Below are positions 16,679 through 26,083 of a stretch of 64,000 nt of DNA, in pieces; the stretch's first letter is position 1, and every line of letters begins with the position of its first letter. A program made the position numbers and the translations under genes. Source of the stretch: Haladaptatus caseinilyticus (GTDB taxonomy: Archaea; Halobacteriota; Halobacteria; Halobacteriales; Haladaptataceae). The notes beneath the pieces were generated by a model. It ran no database searches. It was not told the origin of the DNA and saw only the letters and a list, made by a program, of their open reading frames with translations. The stretch spans positions 1 to 64,000 of the forward strand of contig NZ_CP111037.1 of the NCBI RefSeq assembly GCF_026248685.1. Direction: 5' to 3'.

Positions 16679-18697
16679 ATGACACTCCGCGACACACTTT
16701 CCGACTTCAAGCGCCATCGCGGGAGCGAGGTACGCTTCCCCGGTGAGCGCCGAACACCCGCGGGCCGCTTTTCCGGCCTCGACGCCCGACTCGTTCACGT
16801 GGCTCCGGACGGGTCGCTCAGCGATTACTCCTATCCACTCTCCGGTCAGTACGGAATCGACCGCTCCCGATTCGGAATTCGACGCGCTGACAGGACGACG
16901 TGGTTCGACGATGGATCCATCGACTCGACACAGAGATACGACGGTGACGGTGCCCTCGTCCTCACCGATCACGAGGCCGAAGAGTGGTCGGTAACCCAGT
17001 ACGACTTGACCCTGGAGGACGCCCATATCACGCATTTCGCCGCCTCCGACGGTATCCCCGGCGAACTCGTCGCCTACCTCGGATTCGCACCCGACGGACG
17101 GGACGACCGTATCGGACAACTACGACATGGCGACGCGATCGAGGTGTTCCACGCCGACGAACACGATTACTTCTCTGTCCGCCCCGAACCAAAAGAGGTT
17201 CACGGGCAGGTTCCGGCCGACTTCGCTACCCTCGTCTCCGACCGAGCACGACAGGTCCCACAGACCGACGACGCCGGCCGATACGAGGAGAGCAGACTCA
17301 GCGGTGAAATCGTCGCTTCCGTCGAGAGCGACGGAAACATCACTCTCGTCACCCTTCTCGCGGACCACGACGAAACACAGCGTGAGGACGCCCTCGACCG
17401 AGTTCGAGCGCTCGTCGAAACGTACGACTCGCCGGAGAAAATACGAACTACTGCCTCGAAACAGACCGCGATACGTCCCGACACGCCCGTGCCCGAGGCC
17501 GTCAGCGCCGACCTGCGGGTCCTGTCGCTTCTCTCCGCGAACACGGGTGCGCGAATCGCCGGTCCGGATTTCGACCCGTTTTACGCATACTCAGGGGGAT
17601 ACGGCTACACGTGGTTCCGTGACGACGCGGAAATTTCGCGCTTTCTGCTCGCTTCCGACGATCACTTCGACCTCTCGCTCGCGGACTGGCACGCCCGAAG
17701 CGCCCGATTTTACTGCGACACCCAACATGCAGATGGAACGTGGCCTCACCGCGTTTGGCCGCGTGATGGCACCATCGCACCGGGCTGGGCCAACGCCCGA
17801 GTTGAAGCGGGCGAGGGCGCGGACTACCAAGCCGATCAGACGGGAAGCGTCATCGCGTTTCTCGCGAGCTATCTCCGCGATGGGGGCCTCGATTCCGAAC
17901 TCGAATCCACGGTTCGGGAGACGCTTCGATCCGCACTCGATGGGTTGGACGACACCCTCGAATCGGACGGCCTGCCGGTTCATTGCCAGAACGCTTGGGA
18001 GAACATGACCGGCCGGTTTGCCCACACCGCCGCAACGTATCTCGAAGCCTACGCAACGCTCGCCAGCGCGCCGATCGAGACGGAACTTCAAAATCGCGCG
18101 GAATCGCAGGCAGCAGCAGTCCTCTCCGGACTCGACACCCTCTGGACGGGCGAGTTTTATGCCCTTCGCTTGGACGAGGATGGTGAACTCGACGCCCGCC
18201 TCGATTCGAGTGCCCTCGCGCTTGCCGGTGCACATCGCGTCTACGCACAGGTGGAGGATCTTGACTCGAAGCAAATTGACCGCCTCGTCTCGCACACCGA
18301 GTCGATTCTCGACGGTCTCTGGCGGAACCCGAGCGAAAGCGACGTTCGTGGTCTCGCCCGGTTCGACGAGGACGACTGGCGCAAACGCGAGCAGAGCGAA
18401 CCGAAAATCTGGACGGTTTCGACCGCGTGGGGCGCACACGCTGCCGGGGAACTCTCGCACTTACTGTCCGACCGCAATGATGCTCGTGCCGAGGAGTTCG
18501 CACGACGTGCGCGCGAACTCCTCTCGCTCTTCCTCCCTGATGGGCCGCTTTGTGCCGATACAGGGTATTTGCCGGAACAGTTCTTCGACGTGGGTGCTGC
18601 GGATAGCGCGACACCGCTCGGATGGCCACACGCCATTCGTCTGGCGACGGTGGCGTCGCTGGACGAACAGGATGTGATGACGACCGAAGAAATGTAA
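16679..18697 (+). CDS. GH15 glucan 1,4-alpha-glucosidase (glucoamylase)
   Basis: A 672-residue GH15 enzyme releasing glucose from alpha-glucan ends. The N-terminal beta-sandwich (about 1-250) starts DSLSDYSYPLS-like, as in archaeal glucoamylases. The (alpha/alpha)6 barrel follows, with GGYGYTWFRDDAEISR near residue 308, HRVWPRDGT, and YQADQTGSVIAFL near 382 carrying candidate catalytic acids. There is no signal peptide, so it should act inside the cell. It pairs with the GH13 enzyme to break imported or stored glucans down to glucose. It ends about 20 bp from the convergent malK stop. Confidence 0.9.
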   Translation: MTLRDTLSDFKRHRGSEVRFPGERRTPAGRFSGLDARLVHVAPDGSLSDYSYPLSGQYGIDRSRFGIRRADRTTWFDDGSIDSTQRYDGDGALVLTDHEAEEWSVTQYDLTLEDAHITHFAASDGIPGELVAYLGFAPDGRDDRIGQLRHGDAIEVFHADEHDYFSVRPEPKEVHGQVPADFATLVSDRARQVPQTDDAGRYEESRLSGEIVASVESDGNITLVTLLADHDETQREDALDRVRALVETYDSPEKIRTTASKQTAIRPDTPVPEAVSADLRVLSLLSANTGARIAGPDFDPFYAYSGGYGYTWFRDDAEISRFLLASDDHFDLSLADWHARSARFYCDTQHADGTWPHRVWPRDGTIAPGWANARVEAGEGADYQADQTGSVIAFLASYLRDGGLDSELESTVRETLRSALDGLDDTLESDGLPVHCQNAWENMTGRFAHTAATYLEAYATLASAPIETELQNRAESQAAAVLSGLDTLWTGEFYALRLDEDGELDARLDSSALALAGAHRVYAQVEDLDSKQIDRLVSHTESILDGLWRNPSESDVRGLARFDEDDWRKREQSEPKIWTVSTAWGAHAAGELSHLLSDRNDARAEEFARRARELLSLFLPDGPLCADTGYLPEQFFDVGAADSATPLGWPHAIRLATVASLDEQDVMTTEEM

Positions 18698-18717
18698 CGA
18701 CCTTCGACTGATCTACC

Positions 18718-19770
18718 TCACACCGGCGCTGTCGCGGTCTCCTTCTCGCTGATCGCGTTTCCAGTCTCGCCGTCGAAGACGTGAACGTCGTCTTCTGCGA
18801 ACGTCACCCGAATCCTCTCCCCGGGTGCAGGTTCGACGTCGGAATCGACGCGAGCGATGAAATCGTCCGCGACGTCGAGATAGAGGTAGTTATCGCTTCC
18901 GATGGGTTCGACGACTTCGACGGTCGTTTCGAGGATGGGTTGCTTGTCGCCCGTCGCCGGGAACACGTTTTCCGGGCGAATGCCGACCGTAAAATCGTCG
19001 TTCGTACCATCGATTCGCTCCGCAAAGGACGAGGAGAGGCGACACGAGAAGTCGCCGTTCGGGTCGGCGAGAACGACGTCGCCAGCGTCGCTCGTTGCCC
19101 GAACGTCGATGAAGTTCATACTCGGTGACCCGACGAACCCGCCGACGAAGCTGTTCGCGGGGATATCGTAAACCGCGGTCGGTGCGCCCATCTGCTGGAG
19201 TTCGCCGTCGCGGAGGATGACGATTCGGTCACCCATCGTCATCGCTTCCTCTTGGTCGTGCGTTACGTACACCGCCGTGATACCGAGTTCCTGTTGAATG
19301 CGCTGGATTTCGGTGCGCATCGTCGTTCGGAGTTTTGCGTCGAGATTGGATAGCGGTTCGTCGAACAGGAAGATATCCGGTTCGCGGACGACCGCACGCC
19401 CGAGGGCGACGCGCTGTTTCTGACCACCGGAGAGTTCGTCGGGTTTGTCCGAAAGCAGGTCCTCGATACCCATCATCTCGGCGGCGTCGTAGACTCGCTC
19501 GTAGCGTTCGTCCTTCGAAAGGTCGGTACTCATCCGCAGTCCGAACGACATGTTCTCCTCGACGGTCTTGTGTGGATACAGTGCGTAGTTCTGGAACACC
19601 ATCGCCACGTCGCGGTTTTTCGCGTGAACGTCGGTTACTTCGTCGTGGCCGATGTGGATTCCGCCGGACGTAGCGCGTTCCAGTCCGGCGATCATCCTGA
19701 GAGTCGTCGTCTTCCCGCAGCCCGACGGACCGACGAGCGTGACGCTAAAAATTGGATTGAGCATCGCCAT
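18718..19770 (-). CDS. MalK/UgpC-type sugar ABC transporter ATPase, 5'-truncated
   Basis: The ATPase has Walker A GPSGCGKTT at about residue 14, Q-loop VFQNYALYPH, signature DELSGGQKQRV, Walker B FLFDEPLSNLDA, H-loop YVTHDQEEAMT and the C-terminal TOBE/regulatory region (FTVGIRPENVFPA). Normal members have about 35-40 residues before Walker A, including the A-loop aromatic residue; here only about 13 remain. The first six codons (MAMLNP) are antisense of permease sequence. Homology stops at about 19750, exactly where the plus-strand permease begins, so the gene has lost its true start. Function is doubtful unless the assembly is wrong. Confidence 0.85.
   Translation of the reverse strand: MAMLNPIFSVTLVGPSGCGKTTTLRMIAGLERATSGGIHIGHDEVTDVHAKNRDVAMVFQNYALYPHKTVEENMSFGLRMSTDLSKDERYERVYDAAEMMGIEDLLSDKPDELSGGQKQRVALGRAVVREPDIFLFDEPLSNLDAKLRTTMRTEIQRIQQELGITAVYVTHDQEEAMTMGDRIVILRDGELQQMGAPTAVYDIPANSFVGGFVGSPSMNFIDVRATSDAGDVVLADPNGDFSCRLSSSFAERIDGTNDDFTVGIRPENVFPATGDKQPILETTVEVVEPIGSDNYLYLDVADDFIARVDSDVEPAPGERIRVTFAEDDVHVFDGETGNAISEKETATAPV
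19745..19756. other. Head-to-head breakpoint between malK and malF
   Basis: Left of about 19750 the minus strand reads as the ATPase (FSVTLVGPSG). Right of it the plus strand reads at once as permease (IGLSIAIALVLTSE). No promoter or intergenic DNA separates the two coding regions. This is the signature of a deletion joining the middles of two divergent genes, or of an assembly collapse. Confidence 0.8.
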
Positions 19771-20389
19771 CGCGCTCGTCCTGACCAGCGAACACGTGGT
19801 CGGTCGGCGCTACATGCGCTCGTTCATCATCATCCCGATGGGGCTGCCGTCCATCTTCACGATTTCGGTCTGGCGCGGCATCTTCAGCAACGCCCAGTAT
19901 GGACTAGCGAACAAGCTACTCAAAAGCATCAGCCTCCAGCCGGTGTTTTGGTTGGACGAGCGATGGACCGCCTTCTTCGCCTACAACGTCACGGAGGCGT
20001 GGCTGGCGTACCCGTTCATGGTTATCATCATCGTGAGCGCGCTGCAGGACGTTCCGAAGGAGCTTCACGACGCGGCGATGGTCGACGGCGCGGGATTCTT
20101 CAGTCGGTTCCTCCACGTCACCCTCCCGTCCATCAAGCGTCCCGTCCTCTTCGCGTCCATCCTGACCTCTGCGGCGTCGTTTCAACAGTTCCTCATCCCG
20201 TATGTGATGAACAAAGGTGGGCCCCTCCGACAGAACGAACTGCTCATCGTGTACGGCTATCGTGAGGCGTTCCGCTTCGACGAGTACGGAATGGGTGCGG
20301 CCATCATGACGGTGACGCTCGTCGTCATCAGCGGCTTCATGCTCCTGAACGTGAAGCGCGGCCGCCTCGCCGAAGGGGTGGACGAATGA
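19751..20389 (+). pseudogene. MalF-type sugar ABC permease, N-terminus missing
   Basis: The recognisable permease begins at about IGLSIAIALVLTSE and continues to the stop for about 212 codons. MalF-like subunits are usually near 300 residues, so one or two N-terminal membrane segments and the true start are lost. The ABC-binding EAA loop is intact as VPKELHDAAMVDGAGFFSRF. The frame stays open upstream only because it reads antisense through the ATPase gene. It overlaps malG by ATGA (20386-20389), showing the ancestral operon order malF-malG. Confidence 0.82.
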
Positions 20390-21456
20390 GCGCCGACGGA
20401 ATTTCGGGAAGACTTATCGCGGACGCTCGATACGTCCTCGGGGCTCCTGCTCGCGCGTTCGAGCAGGTACGGTACACTATCGTTGGCCTGAAAACCGGCG
20501 ACGTTCCGCCGCGTCGAGTCGCCGCAAAAGTCCTCGCCACGTCCTTTGCGTTGTTGATGATCGGGGCACTCTTGTTCCCGATTTACTGGATTTTCCTCGC
20601 GTCACTGTCCGGAAGTGGCGGGTCGCTGTATTCGTCGAACGACTTTCGACTCTGGCCGCAACATCCGTCCGTCGACGCCTATAGGTGGGTACTCGGTGGG
20701 ATGGAAATTTCAAGCCTCGAAATCGGAATCAGCCTTCTCGGCTACGAAATCGCGTTGAACACGCCGGGTGTCTCGACGACCGTCGATTGCGCGAAATATG
20801 GCGGCTGTTCGGACTTCCCGCTGTTCCTCTGGAACAGTCTCACCGTCGCGATTCCGACGGTCATCCTGACGATGTGTGTCGTCGTCCCGGCGGCCTACGC
20901 TCTTTCGCGTCGGAAATTCCTCTTCCGGTCGAAAATCCTGTACGGCTACGTCCTGTTCACGCAGGTCGGTGGCGGCCTCGGCGTCGCCGCGCTTATCGCG
21001 CTGTACGCCACGTTCGTCCAAGTTGGACTAGATAACAACAAACTCGCACTCTCGGCGTACTACGCGGCGACTGCCGTGCCGTTCAATACGTGGTTGCTGA
21101 AGACGTACATGGACAACATCCCGACCTCCTACGAGGAGGCAGCGATGATCGATGGCGCGTCCTCGTGGCGCATCGTCTGGGAAGTCATCCTCCCTCTATC
21201 AAAGGCTGGACTGGCGACGGTGCTGGTGTTTAGCTTCCTCGCCGGTTGGACGGAGTTCATCGTCGCGCAACTGCTACTCAATGCGGACAAATACACCCTT
21301 CCGGTGGGACTGTATAGCCTCGTCGGTAAATATTCGACCCCATGGGCGCGCTTCTCGGAGTTCGCGCTGACCTTCGCGACGCCCCTCATGTTGGTGTATC
21401 TGTTCGTTCAACGGTACATCGAGAGCGGTCTCTCGTTCGGCGGAATGGAAGGGTAA
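20386..21456 (+). CDS. MalG-type sugar ABC transporter permease
   Basis: A 356-residue inner permease subunit that looks intact. Membrane segments lie near 50-75, 150-175 (LTVAIPTVILTMCVVVPAAYALS), 185-215 and in the C-terminal third. The EAA motif is YEEAAMIDGASSWRIVWEVILP near residue 245. An insertion of about 60 residues with two Cys (VDCAKYGGCSDF) lies between TM1 and TM2, as in MalG-like proteins. It is translationally coupled to the truncated malF. Without a complete MalF, MalK and binding protein the transporter should not work. Confidence 0.9.
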   Translation: MSADGISGRLIADARYVLGAPARAFEQVRYTIVGLKTGDVPPRRVAAKVLATSFALLMIGALLFPIYWIFLASLSGSGGSLYSSNDFRLWPQHPSVDAYRWVLGGMEISSLEIGISLLGYEIALNTPGVSTTVDCAKYGGCSDFPLFLWNSLTVAIPTVILTMCVVVPAAYALSRRKFLFRSKILYGYVLFTQVGGGLGVAALIALYATFVQVGLDNNKLALSAYYAATAVPFNTWLLKTYMDNIPTSYEEAAMIDGASSWRIVWEVILPLSKAGLATVLVFSFLAGWTEFIVAQLLLNADKYTLPVGLYSLVGKYSTPWARFSEFALTFATPLMLVYLFVQRYIESGLSFGGMEG

Positions 21457-21585
21457 CGAACCTCGTTCAACTCGGTACCCGCATCCGCTTTCGCGAGCCT
21501 ATCGTGTTGGGTATCGGATTCGACCGACGGTAGAACTAGTACAGTATTTTGGCAAGTTTAGAAGTGGATGGTTGCCGACGTGACG

Positions 21586-22185
21586 CTAGGTGTCGGTCAA
21601 AAAAATCTGTGCCAGCGAGAGCGCCGCGAATGCCGAAACGAGGATGACCCCCCAGACGAAATCCGGAACAAGTGAGAGGGGGGGAACTCCGACCCAAGCG
21701 GCCGAGACCAATGCACCGCCGATGACCGTGAGGCGGCGATAGTAACTGAGCCAAGGGACGTCGCCATCCGTCGAATCGTCGGCCGTGCTCTCGTTCTCGG
21801 TATGGCTTTCACCTGGGACGTCGAGGTACGGGTCGAACTGGTCGGCGAGAGGGCCTCGCTCGACGATTCCACGACTCTTGTTGTACTCGATGATTCCCTC
21901 GTTGTCGAGCTTCGGGAGGTGTGACTGGTAGAGTGCGATGTACACACGTTGGCGTTCGTTGGACGAAAGCGCCTGTATCGTCGTGTCGTTCTCCCACGCG
22001 GCGACCTTTTCGGCGAGGTCTCGCATCTCGATCGGTCCGTCGGTGTTTTTTAGATAGCGGAGGGCGTCCCGACGACGTTGCGTCTGGAGGATGTGGAAAA
22101 TTTTGTCGCGTGCCAGCGGTTCCGGGTTCTCTTCGGCGGACGTTTCGAACTCGTTCACTGGCGTTGAGTTACTACTCACGCTCAT
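21586..22185 (-). CDS. Haloarchaeal HTH-membrane protein (DUF7344 type)
   Basis: A 199-residue protein. The N-terminal domain (about 27-110) is the haloarchaeal winged-helix pattern HILQTQRRRDALRYLKNTDG, then MRDLAEKVAAWE, then YIALYQSHLPKLDNEGIIEY. Two C-terminal membrane segments follow near 150-195 (VIGGALVSAAWVGVPPLSLV and VILVSAFAALSLAQIF). It is likely a membrane-tethered regulator. The target is unknown. Confidence 0.85.
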   Translation of the reverse strand: MSVSSNSTPVNEFETSAEENPEPLARDKIFHILQTQRRRDALRYLKNTDGPIEMRDLAEKVAAWENDTTIQALSSNERQRVYIALYQSHLPKLDNEGIIEYNKSRGIVERGPLADQFDPYLDVPGESHTENESTADDSTDGDVPWLSYYRRLTVIGGALVSAAWVGVPPLSLVPDFVWGVILVSAFAALSLAQIFLTDT

Positions 22186-22878
22186 CGTTTGTCCCGGTAT
22201 GCCGTGCTTTCCCCGCGGTTCGCCTCGTTCAATCCGGGATTGTTCACCTTGGTTCGTCCCGGGTTTCTCATTAGCCCCGGTAATCGGTCGTTTCGTTGCT
22301 CGCGTGCCATGTGGTTCAATATCTCTGCGTTATTTTAAAAAGGTGTTGGGATCCAGTCGATGATAAAGGTCCAATTATATCTACGATCACACTGACATCA
22401 CGATAGTGACAGCCGCTTACTCATCGTTGAGTGTGTTCTCGGCTCTTTACTATTTGGAAATCTCAGCTTTCTCCGACTCAGCCGATCATAAACAGGGACG
22501 TAAACCAGCACGCTGTCCGCCAACTTCCGTGTGACGTGGACGAACGAGTCCCGGAATGAGCACGCGTTCTGCCCTGTCTGTTCGCTCGGCGACTGGTTTT
22601 CGTCAACAGAAACTGAGGTGTCACTTCGTATCTTCGAACCCCCCGAGCAGCAATCGGAAATCACGGTCGTTACCGACGTCGTCGCGGAGGACGTGACACG
22701 CATGTCGATTATGGGGTGTATATTCGCGTGTTGGCGCTTTCGGTGCTCGCACAGCATGTTCGTATGGTGGTTTAGAACACCGTCAACGCCGATACCGACT
22801 TCGGAGAACTGCGGACGAACCGGCAGAAACTCCCGAAGTAGGCAGTACTTTTACTGACGACGGCCTTGTGTCTTCGCT
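22186..22878. other. Long intergenic stretch, no clear gene
   Basis: About 690 bp. A plus-strand frame at 22531-22857 has a CPVC pair and fair codon use only in its first half (to about 22690), then rare codons such as AGA and ATA. It may be the remnant of a small zinc protein. No RNA gene or repeat was recognised. Confidence 0.35.
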
Positions 22879-23070
22879 ATGCCAAACACCGGCCACTCGG
22901 ACGACGAGTTTCCGCCGTGCGCGAACTGCGGCAAACTCGTCGATATCGCGGATCATCATCCGTCCGTCGTCGTCAGATATGGTGGGACCGCAAACGATAT
23001 CGAACGTACGACGCTCCATTTCTGTAGCGACGACTGTTTGGACGAATGGTCCGGTCCGATTCCGGACTAA
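22879..23070 (+). CDS. Small zinc-finger protein, 63 residues
   Basis: CANCGK near residue 14 and FCSDDCLDEW near 48 give a four-cysteine treble-clef/TRASH-like zinc site, typical of haloarchaeal miniproteins. ATG 22879 is the only sensible start. These small proteins are common in haloarchaea and mostly uncharacterised; a role in regulation or protein binding is general inference. Confidence 0.8.
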   Translation: MPNTGHSDDEFPPCANCGKLVDIADHHPSVVVRYGGTANDIERTTLHFCSDDCLDEWSGPIPD

Positions 23071-23135
23071 GTAACGTCCAAAACCGACGAGAACGCTCTT
23101 CGGGCTTTACTCACCTCGAGCGTGTTGGTTTTCGT

Positions 23136-23321
23136 ATGGACATTCAGCTCCCCGAATCGGGCGTCAAACGTGCCGGAATTGCCGTCGGTGTCTGTGTCGG
23201 TCTCCTCGTCGGCCTCATTCTTTTCCCAGTCGTGCTACTCGCGGTCGAATTGGTTGGCGCAATCGTGACGGCTGTCGTTTCGGTTCTCACCGAACCTCGT
23301 AGGGGTCGTCGTCTGGCATGA
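23136..23321 (+). CDS. Small membrane protein, 61 residues
   Basis: ATG 23136 opens MDIQLPESGVKRAG, followed by a hydrophobic stretch of about 37 residues with a Gly-Val-Leu core, enough for one long or two short membrane helices. It ends TEPRRGRRLA, a positive tail. It overlaps the 3' end of the convergent UDG gene by 35 bp. The call is by composition and start placement; the family is not recognised. Confidence 0.6.
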   Translation: MDIQLPESGVKRAGIAVGVCVGLLVGLILFPVVLLAVELVGAIVTAVVSVLTEPRRGRRLA

Positions 23322-23964
23322 ACCGACCCAAATCGACGGTCTGTTGGTAGTCCGAGGTGAGGATCGAGTTCAGGCGTGCTGTGAGTTGCTCGCCGTCGCC
23401 TGGTTCCCACTCCCGCGGGTCACGAACCGGTATCACGAGGAAACCTCTCCCCTTGATCTCTTCGGCATGGAGCGCACCCATATCGGGTGTTCCTCCGTCG
23501 AAACCGTGTTTTCCGGCTTGTGCGGTGAACTCCCAGAAGACGTGCTCGGTTGCCTTTTCGCCGACCGGAAGCAGGATGTGCGCCGCGATCGCTCGGATTT
23601 CGGCGTCGAAAAATCGCTCCATATCGGCGTACTCCGCCGGTGTTGGTGCTTGACCTTCCGGCAAACAACACATGTGGAGGTAGCTCATGAACAGGTTTCT
23701 GATGGCCGGTTCATCGCTGTAAGCCTCTTCGAGCAAGCCGACATTGTTCAGCACCGGTTGAAGTCTTTCGCCGACCTCGGTTCCCGTGAATGGTATGCTC
23801 GTTTCGCGCCCTCCATGTGCTCCCGGATGATCCCCGATGACGTGAAAATCCGCGTTGGCGTCACCGTATCCGAACACGGCACAGGAACCACCGGGGACAC
23901 ATTCGTACTGGCAGGGCGGGCGCATTCCGAACGGGTTGCTGATTCTGTCCGTGACGTTCTGCAC
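23287..23964 (-). CDS. Uracil-DNA glycosylase family protein
   Basis: About 225 residues from GTG 23964, where the conserved haloarchaeal start QNVTDRISNPFGMRPPC begins. Cysteines in PPCQYECVPG lie near the start, and iron-sulfur UDGs carry N-terminal cysteines. FHVIGDHPGAHGG near residue 36 is the catalytic-loop equivalent (usually GE-PG). VIPVRDPREWEPGD near 180 is at the position of the family's HPS loop but lacks its His-Pro. The altered loops suggest a divergent family member rather than a classic family 4 enzyme. It would remove uracil or related damage from DNA. Confidence 0.7.
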   Translation of the reverse strand: MQNVTDRISNPFGMRPPCQYECVPGGSCAVFGYGDANADFHVIGDHPGAHGGRETSIPFTGTEVGERLQPVLNNVGLLEEAYSDEPAIRNLFMSYLHMCCLPEGQAPTPAEYADMERFFDAEIRAIAAHILLPVGEKATEHVFWEFTAQAGKHGFDGGTPDMGALHAEEIKGRGFLVIPVRDPREWEPGDGEQLTARLNSILTSDYQQTVDLGRFMPDDDPYEVR

Positions 23965-24100
23965 GGCGGTGCGTAGGACGCTAGCGGTTAAAGACGGTGC
24001 GGTTTTTGACCGCCAAAGCACTTCCCCCCGTGCTATTTTAGTTCCGAACTGTCGGGTTACGTCTCGGTAACACCGCTCCCTCGTGATTACCTTCCACTTC

Positions 24101-24325
24101 ATGTAGGAAACGACCGTATTCGAATGGGGGAGTCCATGGAAACTACGTCCTGATCGAAGCGTACGGCCTCGTCGGTAAGCAACTTTTCGAAGGCGTTCAG
24201 CCACTTCGGATTCATCAACTCCGCGTTGTACATCGGCCGAATGACCGGTCGTGGCAGTCGCAGTTTCGCGCCGATTGGGCTGGGTTTGGGGCGTGGTATC
24301 GGTGCGATGGAGGAGTAGCCTCTCT
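24101..24325 (-). pseudogene. Protein-coding remnant of unknown family
   Basis: On the minus strand an open stretch reads PRPVIRPMYNAELMNPKW, then LNAFEKLLTDEAVRFDQDVV, and ends at a stop near 24101. A stop lies just upstream and there is no start. Composition is protein-like, unlike its other frames. It may be the C-terminal end of a lost oxygenase or other enzyme. Confidence 0.35.
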
Positions 24326-24374
24326 ATAATTCTGTTGTCTATTTGGAAAAAACCGAAGCGCCGTGTTCGCGCCG

Positions 24375-25640
24375 TTATTTCTCGTTCACTTCCAGTACTC
24401 GTCCTGCCGCGATGGTCTGTCCCATGTCCCGTACCGCGAAGCTTCCAAGTTCGGGAATCTCCGAGGATGGCTCGATCGAGAGCGGTTTTTGTGGCCTGAC
24501 GGTCACGACGGCGGCGTCACCGCTCTGGATGAAGTCCGGATTCTCCTCTTCCACCTCGCCGCTGGCGGGATTGATTTTCTGGTCGATAGCTTCGATGGTA
24601 CAGGCGACCTGCGCCGTGTGAGCATGGAAGACCGGCGTGTACCCCGAGGTGATAACCGAGGGGTGTTGCATCACGACAATTTGGGCCGTGAACGTCTCGG
24701 CGACCTTCGGCGGGTCGTCCGCCGGACCCGCGACGTCGCCCCTTCGGATGTCGTTTTTCCCGACGCCGCGGACGTTGAAGCCGACGTTGTCACCGGGTCT
24801 CGCCTCCGGTACTTCTTCGTGGTGCATCTCGATGGTTTTCACTTCCCCGCTCACGTCGCTCGGTTGGAACGACACGGATTCCCCGATGTTCAGAATCCCC
24901 GTCTCGACGCGCCCGACTGGCACCGTTCCGATTCCTGAAATCGTGTACACGTCCTGAATCGGCAGTCGGAGCGGCGCGTCGGTCGGCGGTTCCGGTTCCG
25001 GCAGGTTGTTCAGCGCTTCGAGGACGTCTCGGCCCTCGTACCACGGCGTGTTGTCGCTATGTTCGACGATGTTGTCGCCTTCGAGCGCCGAAATCGGAAT
25101 GAACTCGGCGTTCTCGGTGTCGAACCGAACCTGATTCAGCAGGTCTTTTACTTCGGCGACGACTTCACGGTAGCGGTCCTCGTCGTAATCGACCGCGTCC
25201 ATTTTGTTGACGGCGACGATGAGTTCGCCGATACCGAGCGTTCGCGCGAGGAAGACGTGCTCCTGCGTTTGCGGTTGGACACCGTCGTCCGCGCCGACGA
25301 CGAGCACAGCGTTGTCGGCTTGACTCGCGCCGGTAATCATGTTCTTCACGAAGTCGCGGTGTCCGGGTGTGTCCACGATGGTGAAGTAGTATTCGTCGGT
25401 GTCGAACTCCTGATGGGCGATGTCGATGGTTACACCGCGTTCTCGCTCTTCGGCGAGGTTGTCCATTACATACGCAAATTCGAACCCGCCTTTGCCTTTC
25501 TCCTCTGCTTCTTTTTTGTGCTGTTCGATGACGTGCTCAGGGACACTTCCGGTCTCGAAGAGCAGTCGTCCGACTAATGTCGATTTCCCGTGGTCAACGT
25601 GGCCGATGATCGCTAGGTTTTGGTGTGGCTTGTCTGGCAT
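24375..25640 (-). CDS. tuf: Translation elongation factor 1-alpha (aEF-1A)
   Basis: A 421-residue GTPase that carries aminoacyl-tRNA to the ribosome. G-motifs: GHVDHGKST (14-22), DTPGHRDF near 91 and NKMDAVD near 150. Domains 2 and 3 follow with RVETGILN and the Thr/His-rich [14 protein letters not shown] segment. Start is ATG 25640 ([13 protein letters not shown]), the family N-terminus. The archaeal gene usually lies beside rps10 or fusA; neither is present here, so this is either a relocated single copy or a second copy. Confidence 0.95.
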   Translation of the reverse strand: MPDKPHQNLAIIGHVDHGKSTLVGRLLFETGSVPEHVIEQHKKEAEEKGKGGFEFAYVMDNLAEERERGVTIDIAHQEFDTDEYYFTIVDTPGHRDFVKNMITGASQADNAVLVVGADDGVQPQTQEHVFLARTLGIGELIVAVNKMDAVDYDEDRYREVVAEVKDLLNQVRFDTENAEFIPISALEGDNIVEHSDNTPWYEGRDVLEALNNLPEPEPPTDAPLRLPIQDVYTISGIGTVPVGRVETGILNIGESVSFQPSDVSGEVKTIEMHHEEVPEARPGDNVGFNVRGVGKNDIRRGDVAGPADDPPKVAETFTAQIVVMQHPSVITSGYTPVFHAHTAQVACTIEAIDQKINPASGEVEEENPDFIQSGDAAVVTVRPQKPLSIEPSSEIPELGSFAVRDMGQTIAAGRVLEVNEK

Positions 25641-26083
25641 TTCCCCAATCCCCCGTACTAGATGTCTTTCACTCTCAGCGACAAAAACAGTTGTGCCGGT
25701 GTATCGATGAACACCCCCGAATTCCTCGACAATTTCCCCGGTTCCGGTTAGATCAAACTGCCGACTTCCTGCGAGACTAGCTGATGGGTAACGATGGTTT
25801 TCCGGACGGCTTCCACCAGAGATATCCACTGGGTGCTGTCAGTACGACCGCGACGCCGTTGATTATCCAGTCGGTTTCGAGGATAATGAAACGAACGGAG
25901 CGAGATAGCCGTCCACCCGGACGAAAGAGAGTACTTCCTGCGTCAACCACTTGAACAGCTACGAGGCGATTGGAGTTCGACCATTGTATTCCTTCTACCC
26001 AAATTCGCGGATAGTAGTTCGACACCTCACGATTTGCCGCTCCCCGCCGATTTAATCCCATGCCACGCGAACCCATGATCGGT
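25641..26083. other. Intergenic, tuf to alcohol dehydrogenase
   Basis: About 440 bp between divergent starts. It must hold the tuf promoter and the dehydrogenase promoter. No coding frame has suitable codon use, and no repeat or RNA was recognised. Confidence 0.35.

Noticed and set aside
19652-20389. Full-length 245-codon permease starting at 19652
   Set aside because: The first 31 or so codons are exact antisense of the MalK Walker A region, so the frame's start is an artefact of the fusion.
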